A DNA stretch of 46,786 nucleotides from assembly GCA_964580455.1 (NCBI GenBank), contig CAZOKO010000005.1, forward strand, positions 1 through 46,786. The letters are read 5' to 3'. This DNA is from CAZOKO01 sp964580455 (GTDB lineage: Bacteria; Desulfobacterota; WTBG01). Made by a program: the position numbers and the translations under genes. The notes under the pieces were generated by a model. The model was not told the origin of the DNA. It saw only the letters and a program-made list of their open reading frames with translations, and made no database searches. Of this stretch, positions 30,523 through 38,090 are shown in pieces (position 1 is the stretch's first letter; each line of letters starts with the position of its first letter).

Positions 30523-30945
30523 ATGGAATCTCAATTTGAGCCCCACATCGTATCCTTCTGCTGTCATAACTGCACGTCGTGCGCAGAAGATAACCTTGAA
30601 TCAATCAGGAAAGAGAACTCTATTACTATCGAACTGAGGAAATTACCATGCACGGGAAAAGTAGATATCATTTATCTCTTAAAAGCCTTCGAAGAAGGCG
30701 CTGATGTTGTCTACGTGGTTGGTTGTCTGGAAGGAACATGTCATTACTTAGAGGGCAACATACGCACTAAGAGAAGAGTGAAATTTACCAAGAAGATTCT
30801 GGATGAGATAGGTATCGGTGGAGGCCGGGTTCACATGTATAATATAGATCCTTCAGATCCTGAGGCATTTAACAAAGTGACCCGTGAAATGAGAGATAAA
30901 ATTGAAGAATTGGGGCCTTCTCCTCTAAAAGTAAAAAGCAAATAA
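30523..30945 (+). CDS. mvhD: MvhD-family [2Fe-2S] adaptor, cysteine form
   Basis: The 140-residue protein belongs to the MvhD/HdrA-partner family, which carries a [2Fe-2S] cluster and passes electrons between hydrogenases or other donors and HdrA. Ligand candidates are C13, C14 and C17 (FCCHNC), an extra C20, C43 (LPCTGK), and C68 and C73 (VVGCLEGTCH). It aligns along its length with the selenocysteine copy at 42580-42996. Its TAA overlaps the ATG of the next gene (TAATG), so it is translationally coupled to the glutamate-synthase-like paralogue, an unusual partner for MvhD. The RBS is weak. Confidence 0.9.
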   Translation: MESQFEPHIVSFCCHNCTSCAEDNLESIRKENSITIELRKLPCTGKVDIIYLLKAFEEGADVVYVVGCLEGTCHYLEGNIRTKRRVKFTKKILDEIGIGGGRVHMYNIDPSDPEAFNKVTREMRDKIEELGPSPLKVKSK

Positions 30946-32339
30946 TGCCTAAGAAATATAACGTTAAAACAAAAATAACACCCCCACGATTTACACCCAT
31001 TGGCAAATCCGGGATTGTTGACTTCAGCGAGGATTGTACTCGGTGTCAGGCCTGTGCCAAGGATGCTTGTATTTATGATGTCTATACTAACAGGAACTTT
31101 GATTCAAAGCAGCTTGCCGATTCCATTGACTATTTATGTAAAAATTGTTTTCGTTGTATCCAAACCTGTAAGAAGGGTCTTCTTTCCAAGTCTATAAACC
31201 CTGAATACCTGAAGATGGGGGACGACTATTGGACTCCTGACATCATCTCCAGTAACTGGTACCAGGCTGAAACAGGAAAGATTCCGGTCTCAGGTGCCGG
31301 GTATAGAGGTAGATTTGTGGGAAAAGGATTTGATGAAATGTGGACAGATATGTCTGAGATTGTGAGGCCAACTCGAGACGGTATCCACGGCAGAGAATAT
31401 ATCAGTACCGCTATCGATTTGGGCAGGAAGCCCTCTCTTCTTAAATTTAATAACGAAGGCACCCTTATCTCAGAAGTTCCACAGATTATCGATATACCCA
31501 TTCCCATAATCTTTAACATGTTGCCTTTTGGCGATATCAGTGAAAATGTACTAGTCGCTATGGCTAAAGCGGCACAAGAACTTAATACCTTTATGATTAT
31601 TACGGAAGAAACACGATCTTCATTAGCATCCTTTACAAAATGGCTCATCCCTCAGGTTTCTATAAAAAGCGGTAATCTTCCTGAAGAAATGATCAAAAAC
31701 AAAATGATTATTGAGCTACTCTACGAAAACAATTGTGAAATAATTATGGAATCCATAAAAGGAATAAATCCTGACGTAATCCTCTCTTTGAAAGTACCAT
31801 TAAATGATAAAGCAACCTCTATTGTGGAAGATCTTACCTTAAAAGGGGTTGAAGTCATCCACCTCTATGCAAACGCAAATGGTAATGCCATAAACGGTAC
31901 CAATCCCGGATTCATAAAAGATCTTGTCAGAGAGGTTCATCTTAATTTAGTAGAAAAATCAATTAGAGATGAGGTTACGCTCCTCGTGAGTGGTGGCATT
32001 GCAATGGCGGAACACGTTGCCAAAGTGATTATCTGTGGGGCAGATGGAGTGGCAATTGACTTACCTGTTTTGATTGCGCTAGAGTGTCGATTATGCAGAA
32101 AATGCCAAAAAGGCCTGCCGTGCCCTGTGGAAGTGGAAAACATTGAACCAGAGTGGGCAACGCAACGGATTATGAATTTAGTAGGGGCATGGAGGAGTCA
32201 ATTGATTGAAGTGCTGGGAGCCATGGGCTTACGAGAGGTAAGGAGATTGAGAGGAGAGACAGGAAGGGCTATGTTCTTTCAGGATCTAGAGAGAGAGAAC
32301 TTTGCCCCTCTTTTTGGAGAAAGAAGAGAGAATGGATGA
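30945..32339 (+). CDS. Degenerate glutamate synthase FMN-domain paralogue with ferredoxin N-terminus
   Basis: The 464-residue protein is a tandem paralogue of the next gene. Both have an N-terminal double ferredoxin (here CTRCQACAKDAC and CKNCFRCIQTC), the linker DDYWTPDIISSNWYQAETGK and a barrel with a C-terminal cysteine set (CRLCRKCQKGLPC) and TQRIMNLVGAWRSQLIEVLG. The FMN- and substrate-site loops of the neighbour (GEGGYPE, KYAQGAKPGLGG, GSYGGTGAAP) are replaced by unrelated sequence or missing. I read it as a non-catalytic subunit that keeps its Fe-S clusters, perhaps an electron conduit. It overlaps the next gene by eight bases and is coupled to mvhD upstream. Confidence 0.8.
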   Translation: MPKKYNVKTKITPPRFTPIGKSGIVDFSEDCTRCQACAKDACIYDVYTNRNFDSKQLADSIDYLCKNCFRCIQTCKKGLLSKSINPEYLKMGDDYWTPDIISSNWYQAETGKIPVSGAGYRGRFVGKGFDEMWTDMSEIVRPTRDGIHGREYISTAIDLGRKPSLLKFNNEGTLISEVPQIIDIPIPIIFNMLPFGDISENVLVAMAKAAQELNTFMIITEETRSSLASFTKWLIPQVSIKSGNLPEEMIKNKMIIELLYENNCEIIMESIKGINPDVILSLKVPLNDKATSIVEDLTLKGVEVIHLYANANGNAINGTNPGFIKDLVREVHLNLVEKSIRDEVTLLVSGGIAMAEHVAKVIICGADGVAIDLPVLIALECRLCRKCQKGLPCPVEVENIEPEWATQRIMNLVGAWRSQLIEVLGAMGLREVRRLRGETGRAMFFQDLERENFAPLFGERRENG

Positions 32340-33846
32340 TAGAGAATTAGCAAAAACGATAGAGATTAAACCAACTCCTTCTCGTTTTAGAAATCCCATA
32401 GGGAAATATAAAATCAGGAGAAGCCCACAATGCATAGGTTGCGGAAAATGTGTTGAGCTTTGTCCTTATGGCGTTCACCAGTGGGTAGGGAAAAAGCTTG
32501 CCCGCCCTAAGGATTACAAATGTATCGGTTTCTCCTGCCGGGAAAACCCATTTTACTGTATTGATCAGTGTCCCCAAAAGGCACTCAGGCTTGCGGTCAA
32601 TCCCATTTGTGAGACACTAGGGGATTATCGCTGGACTGCAGATTTAATCATCAGTACCTGGGAACAGGCAGAGACAGGGAAAGCACCCATTGTAGATTGT
32701 GAATACAAGGTGGGTGATTCTGGTGGTGGCTTTGATCGTATAAGATTTAAGTTTCCTGAGGAAAAACTAGACAAAAAACTTGCTCCTGATGAAATCTCAA
32801 CTGGTATTGATCTGAATAAAAGAGGTGATGGACGCCCAAAGATAAGCATTTCACTCCCCTTCTATGGTGGTGGAATGTCCTTTGGTTCGGTCAGTTTGCC
32901 CACCATAGTTGCCAGAGCAAAGGCGGCAAAGACCTGGAATACTTTCACCTGTACCGGTGAGGGTGGATATCCTGAGGCCCTTGCACCCTATGATGATCAC
33001 GTGATTACCCAGGTTGCAACCGGACTCTTCGGAATAAAGGAACAAACTATAAAACGGGTAAGGATCGTAGAATTCAAATATGCTCAAGGGGCAAAACCAG
33101 GATTAGGCGGACATTTACTGGGAGACAAGGTTACCCCTGCGGTAGCTCAGATGAGGGAATCTGTAGTGGGGAATGCACTTTTCTCGCCTTTTCCTTTCCA
33201 CAGTGTCTATTCCATAGAAGATCACAAGAAACACGTGGACTGGATTAAACAGATCAACCCTCATACTTTAGTATCAGTAAAAGTCTCAACCCCAACAGAC
33301 GTAGATATGGTGGCGGTAGGGAGCTACTATGCGGGTGCACACATCATACACATAGACGGGAGCTATGGCGGTACAGGAGCAGCACCAGATATCGCTAAAA
33401 AGAATATCGCAATGCCTATTGAGTACGCTATCCCCAAAGTTCACAAGTTCCTGGTAGAAGAAGGAATTAGGGATGAAATGGTCTTAATTGCCAGTGGGGG
33501 AATCAGGACTGTCTACGATGTGGCTAAAGCTATTGCCCTGGGCGCAGATGGAGTGGTAATTGGAACCTCAGAGCTGGTTGCACTTGAGTGCGTGCGCTGC
33601 GGTAATTGTGAGAGTGGCCGTGGTTGTGCAAGGGGAATAGCCACCACAGACATGAAACTAACTGATCTGATTTATATGGAGTGGGCAGTTCAGAGACTTA
33701 TTAATCTCTTTTCCTCCTGGAGAACTCAGTTGGTTGAAATTTTAGGACAACTAGGTATGAGTAGCATCAAGGAACTGGTCGGCAGAACAGATTGTCTGAT
33801 CCATTTAGACTATGTCACGGAGGCACAGGAGAAAGTTGCAAATTAA
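32332..33846 (+). CDS. gltB: Glutamate synthase FMN/Fe-S domain protein, archaeal-type split subunit
   Basis: The 504-residue protein holds the synthase domain that converts 2-oxoglutarate and ammonia to glutamate. An N-terminal ferredoxin pair (CIGCGKCVELCPYG; CRENPFYCIDQCP) is followed by the FMN barrel with GGGMSFGSVS, CTGEGGYPEALA, KYAQGAKPGLGG, IDGSYGGTGAAP and ASGGIRTVYDVAKAIALGADG. The cluster motif CVRCGNCESGRGC comes next. These loops are canonical, so it should be the active partner of the degenerate paralogue upstream. The ATG at 32332 lies inside the end of the previous gene. The glutaminase and GXGXG parts are in the following gene. Confidence 0.92.
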   Translation: MDDRELAKTIEIKPTPSRFRNPIGKYKIRRSPQCIGCGKCVELCPYGVHQWVGKKLARPKDYKCIGFSCRENPFYCIDQCPQKALRLAVNPICETLGDYRWTADLIISTWEQAETGKAPIVDCEYKVGDSGGGFDRIRFKFPEEKLDKKLAPDEISTGIDLNKRGDGRPKISISLPFYGGGMSFGSVSLPTIVARAKAAKTWNTFTCTGEGGYPEALAPYDDHVITQVATGLFGIKEQTIKRVRIVEFKYAQGAKPGLGGHLLGDKVTPAVAQMRESVVGNALFSPFPFHSVYSIEDHKKHVDWIKQINPHTLVSVKVSTPTDVDMVAVGSYYAGAHIIHIDGSYGGTGAAPDIAKKNIAMPIEYAIPKVHKFLVEEGIRDEMVLIASGGIRTVYDVAKAIALGADGVVIGTSELVALECVRCGNCESGRGCARGIATTDMKLTDLIYMEWAVQRLINLFSSWRTQLVEILGQLGMSSIKELVGRTDCLIHLDYVTEAQEKVAN

Positions 33847-33850
33847 ATAT

Positions 33851-33881
33851 TGAACCACGAAGCACACGAAGAAGCACGAAG
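33851..33881. repeat. 31-base repeat identical to 17442-17472
   Basis: The sequence starting TGAACCACGAAGCACACG is identical over 31 bases to the left end of the GxxExxY unit 16 kb away. Here it is solitary, filling part of the 109-base gap inside the glutamate synthase genes. Confidence 0.7.
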
Positions 33882-33955
33882 TATGTTAATGCAAAACTAA
33901 GTAAATTCGCAACCGAATAACCAATGACAGTTATGTCTTTCTAGCTTGAAGAAAA

Positions 33956-36589
33956 ATGAAAGAGAACTTTTCGCCAACACTAATCAAAAACATTCTTAAC
34001 TCCCGCTCGAAGCTAGCAAGAGCTTACCCCCCTCCCTCGTCATACAAAGTCGAGGAGGAAGGCGGTTGTGGTGTTACTGGTTTCGCCTGTAGCATCCCGG
34101 TGAGCGGGCGCCATATCTTCGAACCATCCACCCAGATGCACAACCGGGGAAATGGCAAAGGAGGAGGTATAGCTGCGGTGGGATTTTCCCATGAAGAACT
34201 GGGAGTTACTCCTTCCGCTTTGCAAGAAGATTATTTAATCCAAATCGCTTTGCTTGACCCTAGCATTCGAGAAACAGTAGAAGAACAATATATAAAGCCC
34301 TTTTTGGATGTGGATAAAGCTGAAAGGATTCCCACAGTCGATGATTATAAAATGATTGAGGGGCTGGAGACCAGGCCCCCTGATGTGTGGCGATATTTCT
34401 CCAGGGTGAAAAAAAAGGTGCTGGAAAGATTCATTGAGGAGAACAGGCTCGAGAATATGGACATCAGAAGAGCTGAAGATGAATTTATTTGTCAAAACAG
34501 TTTTAAGCTCAATCAAAAGTTCTACGCCTCCCTGGGTGAAAAGAAAGCCTTTGTTTTGTCTCACGGACGCAATATGATGATCCTTAAGATTGTGGGCTAT
34601 GCAGAACAGGTGGCACAATATTATAAACTCGAGAACTTTAAGGCTCACATCTGGATAGCCCATCAACGCTATCCAACCAAGGGACGGGTCTGGCATCCAG
34701 GTGGTGCCCATCCCTTCTCCGGGATGGATGAAGCCCTGGTCCATAATGGCGACTTTGCCAATTATTTTTCCGTTTCAGAATATCTAAAACAGAGAAACAT
34801 CTACCCACTTTTTCTCACCGATACCGAGGTTGCGATTCTCCTATTTGATCTGTGGAACAGGATTTACGGTTACCCCCTGGAATATATAATTGAAGCCTTA
34901 GCCCCCACCACTGAAATGGATTTCGATCTGCTTCCTTCTGAAAAACAGAAAATGTATCAAACGATTCAAACAAGCCATATCCACGGTTCACCAGATGGCC
35001 CCTGGTTTTTCATCATTGCCAGGAATGACCCTTACAAAGAGAAATTTCAGTTGATCGGCATTACTGATACCGCCATGCTGCGGCCTCAGGTATTTGCCCT
35101 TCAAGAAGGGGAAGTACAAATAGGACTTGTTTGTTCTGAAAAACAGGCTATTGATGCCACCCTCCATAGCTTATCTCAAGAAGATAAAAGATTTTGTCCT
35201 GTCGCAGACAAATACTGGAATGCCCGTGGAGGTAGCTACACAGACGGTGGTTCATTTCTCTTTACGCTCAAGAACAGTAATGGTAATGGAACCCAAAAGA
35301 ATCTCATTTGCACCGACAAGTTTGGCTGCATAATCTCTACCCCTGAAGGACAGGTTCATTGGGATAGGAGTATCAATCTAGCAACTCCTTCGGATGAACG
35401 TGTACTTATGGATAAGCTTAAAGAAGGATTCGAACAAAAAAATACAGCCAATTTATCAAGATACATTAGAGATAACATCATAAACTGGGATTACAATACC
35501 TTCATTTGGTGCTGTCAGAAGCTGGGAGAAAAGGCCAGTGAGAGTGATGGGAATAAAACCAAGGTTATTGACATCTTTACCTCCCTTATTGATCACCGCT
35601 ATGACACAGGGAATAAAAAGAGGAGTTCTATCCTTCAGATCCTTGAAGAACACCTCTATAAGGTACTACACTCAAACCCCTTTTGCGGAACTAACGGGAC
35701 CAATCATTACAATCTGATTGATTACGCTACCAGAGACAAACTGACCTCGCCGCACCATCCGGAACAGGTTTTAATTATTCACGCCAGGGACTTCTTTCCC
35801 GAAGGCGATGCTTGTGATGCCAGGCTCATCAGTGATGCCTACCAGATGGGTTGGAAAAAATTTATAGCTTACGACTACAGAGGGCAGCGATTTTGTGGCT
35901 GTGGACTGGGTTCTGATACTAAAGATGTGAGAATCGATGCCTATGGAAGTTCAGGGGATTACCTTGCCTCCGCTATTGATGGATTAGATATACATGTTCA
36001 CGGGAATGCTCAAGACCAGTTGGGTCAGATCATGAAATCAGGCAAACTGGTAGTTTACGGAGATGTGGGACAGACGTTCATGTATGGCGCCAAAGGCGGA
36101 GAAGTCTATGTGATGGGTAACGCTGCCGGCAGACCACTCATCAATGCGGTGGGACGACCCAGAGTGGTTATTAATGGGACCGCTTTGGATTATCTGGCCG
36201 AAGCTTTTATGGCAGGAGACCCTCTGCGTGGCGGGGGATTTGTGGTTTTAAACGGAATCGAATTTGACGAAAAAGGAAAGGTGAGAGAGCAGACATCTCC
36301 TTACCCTGGATCTAATCTCTTTTCCCTTGCTTCAGGTGGTGCTATTTATGTGAGAGATCCGCACAGTAAACTGGTGGAAGAACAGTTAAACGGGGGTGAG
36401 TTTGGCTCCCTCACTCAGGATGACTGGAACCTCATTCTCCCCTACCTAAAGGAGAATGAGAGACTATTTAATATTTTGATAGAGCAAGACCTTCTTACTG
36501 TGGAAGGAAAGGTAAAAGAACCTCAAGAAGTCTATCGGAAAGTAATCGCAGTTAAACTCGATGTACTGACAGAGGTAGAAGGGGAATAA
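33956..36589 (+). CDS. Fused glutaminase-GXGXG subunit of glutamate synthase
   Basis: The 877-residue protein joins the two outer parts of GltB without its FMN barrel. The N-terminal class II glutaminase has its likely nucleophile at C38 (EEEGGCGVTGFAC), HNRGNGKGGG and WIAHQRYPTKGRVWHPGGAHPFSG with AHNGD-like VHNGDFANY. After a long middle region comes the GXGXG beta-helix domain (residues about 600-800: GCGLGSDTKDVRIDAYGSSG, YGDVGQTFMYGAKGGEVYVMGNAAGRP). In GltB the order is glutaminase-FMN-GXGXG; here the FMN part is a separate upstream gene. Archaeal systems usually split all three. The start follows only a weak RBS. hdrC starts 14 bases after its stop. Confidence 0.88.
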   Translation: MKENFSPTLIKNILNSRSKLARAYPPPSSYKVEEEGGCGVTGFACSIPVSGRHIFEPSTQMHNRGNGKGGGIAAVGFSHEELGVTPSALQEDYLIQIALLDPSIRETVEEQYIKPFLDVDKAERIPTVDDYKMIEGLETRPPDVWRYFSRVKKKVLERFIEENRLENMDIRRAEDEFICQNSFKLNQKFYASLGEKKAFVLSHGRNMMILKIVGYAEQVAQYYKLENFKAHIWIAHQRYPTKGRVWHPGGAHPFSGMDEALVHNGDFANYFSVSEYLKQRNIYPLFLTDTEVAILLFDLWNRIYGYPLEYIIEALAPTTEMDFDLLPSEKQKMYQTIQTSHIHGSPDGPWFFIIARNDPYKEKFQLIGITDTAMLRPQVFALQEGEVQIGLVCSEKQAIDATLHSLSQEDKRFCPVADKYWNARGGSYTDGGSFLFTLKNSNGNGTQKNLICTDKFGCIISTPEGQVHWDRSINLATPSDERVLMDKLKEGFEQKNTANLSRYIRDNIINWDYNTFIWCCQKLGEKASESDGNKTKVIDIFTSLIDHRYDTGNKKRSSILQILEEHLYKVLHSNPFCGTNGTNHYNLIDYATRDKLTSPHHPEQVLIIHARDFFPEGDACDARLISDAYQMGWKKFIAYDYRGQRFCGCGLGSDTKDVRIDAYGSSGDYLASAIDGLDIHVHGNAQDQLGQIMKSGKLVVYGDVGQTFMYGAKGGEVYVMGNAAGRPLINAVGRPRVVINGTALDYLAEAFMAGDPLRGGGFVVLNGIEFDEKGKVREQTSPYPGSNLFSLASGGAIYVRDPHSKLVEEQLNGGEFGSLTQDDWNLILPYLKENERLFNILIEQDLLTVEGKVKEPQEVYRKVIAVKLDVLTEVEGE

Positions 36590-36603
36590 AACGGGAGAAA
36601 AAT

Positions 36604-37191
36604 ATGCAGTCTGAGTCTTTATTTACCCCTGATTCCAGCTGGCTTGCTGAAATAGAGACGAGTAGTGGGGTTAAAGTTTCTGCTTGTTATCAATGCAAGA
36701 AATGTTCGAGCGGGTGTCCCGTAACCTTTTCCATGGACTATCTGCCGAATCAGATACTTCATATGATTCAGATGGGACTGAAAGATGAGGTGTTAAAGAG
36801 TGGTACCATCTGGGTGTGTGCCTCCTGTGAAACCTGCACCACCCGCTGCCCCAACGATATTGATATCGCCAGGACTATGGACGTATTGAGAAGGGCATCA
36901 CTTGAGTCAGGTTTAGTGACAGGAGAAAAAAAGGTGCCCGTTTTTCATGAGGCCTTCCTCTCCTCTATCAAGAGCAAGGGGAGGGTGTATGAATTAGGGA
37001 TGATCGGTCAGTATACTTTAAAGAGTGGAGATGTGATAACCAAACTTAAGAGTGGCTCACTGATGGAAGAAGTAAAACTTGGATGGCAGATGTTTAAGAA
37101 GGGAAAGCTTAAACTCTTCCCCCAGAAGATAAAACGAGCAGGAGAAATTAAGAGGTTATTTAAGAAATTTGCAAGAGGAGAAGGTGAGTGA
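36604..37191 (+). CDS. hdrC: Heterodisulfide reductase-like subunit C
   Basis: This 195-residue protein carries two [4Fe-4S] motifs, C28-x2-C-x2-C-x3-C38P and C72-x2-C-x2-C-x3-C82P, typical of HdrC, which wires HdrA to HdrB. The basic C-terminus (FKKGKLKLFPQKIKRAGEIK) has no membrane segment, so the complex is cytoplasmic. The stop codon overlaps the hdrB start (GTGA). In bacteria HdrC-HdrB-HdrA occurs in electron-bifurcating complexes with hydrogenases, formate dehydrogenases or MetVF rather than with CoM-S-S-CoB. Confidence 0.92.
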   Translation: MQSESLFTPDSSWLAEIETSSGVKVSACYQCKKCSSGCPVTFSMDYLPNQILHMIQMGLKDEVLKSGTIWVCASCETCTTRCPNDIDIARTMDVLRRASLESGLVTGEKKVPVFHEAFLSSIKSKGRVYELGMIGQYTLKSGDVITKLKSGSLMEEVKLGWQMFKKGKLKLFPQKIKRAGEIKRLFKKFARGEGE

Positions 37192-38039
37192 AGGTTTCCT
37201 ACTACCCAGGATGTTCCTTACATGGTACCGCACTGGAATATGATGAATCCACCCGTGTAGTCTGCCATATGCTCGGCATTGAACTTCAAGAGCTTTCCGA
37301 CTGGAACTGTTGCGGTGCAAGTTCTGCCCACAGCACCAATGAAGCTCTATCTGTTGCTCTTCCTGCTCGCAATCTCGCTATAGCAGAGAAAGTTGGTTTA
37401 GACCTGGTAGTTCCCTGTGCTGCCTGTTTTCAACGACTTAAGGTGGCAGAAAAGCATGTCAAAGAAAAAACAGAACCGGCCATTGATACCCCTTATCAGG
37501 GGAATGTCCCCATCAAACATCTACTCGATTTCCTTTGTGAAGAAGAAGTGCTTAAGGTAGTTAAACAGAAGGTGAAAACACCCCTTAAGGGTTTAAAAAC
37601 GGTTTGTTATTATGGATGCCTTACAGTGCGTCCGCCTCGGGTTATTGATGCGGTAAATTGTGAAGACCCACAAGCCATGGACGAGCTCTTAACTCTGTTG
37701 GGAGCAGAGAATCACCCCTGGTCCTATAAAACAGACTGTTGTGGGGGAGGTTTGATATTATCCCGTACCGATATCGTAGTCAGGTTATCCGGGAAGCTGC
37801 TTCAGATGGCTAAGGAAGCAGGGGCAGACTGTATAGTGACTGCCTGTCCTCTCTGTCAAGCCAATCTGGATACCAGGCAGGCAGAGATCTCCAAAACACT
37901 CGGAAAGAATACGCGCATCCCCATATTTTATTTTACGGAACTCTTGGGGCTAGCCCTGGGAAGTGGTGAGGCAGGTCAGTGGGTAAAAAGACACATCGTT
38001 GACCCACGCAATCTGCTTAAAGCTCATAACCTCCTGTGA
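37188..38039 (+). CDS. hdrB: Heterodisulfide reductase-like subunit B
   Basis: The 283-residue protein has both cysteine-rich CCG domains of HdrB: C9, C41-C42-G, C77 and C80, and C140/C144, C184-C185-G, C220 and C223. In methanogens these bind the two non-cubane [4Fe-4S] clusters that reduce the heterodisulfide; in this bacterium the natural acceptor is unknown. All family ligands appear present, so catalysis is plausible. The GTG start overlaps the hdrC stop by four bases and is the only start giving the conserved YYPGCSLHGT N-terminus. hdrA begins 51 bases after its stop. Confidence 0.93.
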   Translation: MKVSYYPGCSLHGTALEYDESTRVVCHMLGIELQELSDWNCCGASSAHSTNEALSVALPARNLAIAEKVGLDLVVPCAACFQRLKVAEKHVKEKTEPAIDTPYQGNVPIKHLLDFLCEEEVLKVVKQKVKTPLKGLKTVCYYGCLTVRPPRVIDAVNCEDPQAMDELLTLLGAENHPWSYKTDCCGGGLILSRTDIVVRLSGKLLQMAKEAGADCIVTACPLCQANLDTRQAEISKTLGKNTRIPIFYFTELLGLALGSGEAGQWVKRHIVDPRNLLKAHNLL

Positions 38040-38090
38040 ATGCAGGAAAAAGATATAAAAAGGTCATACTAAGAAAAAAGGTAGAAGTAT

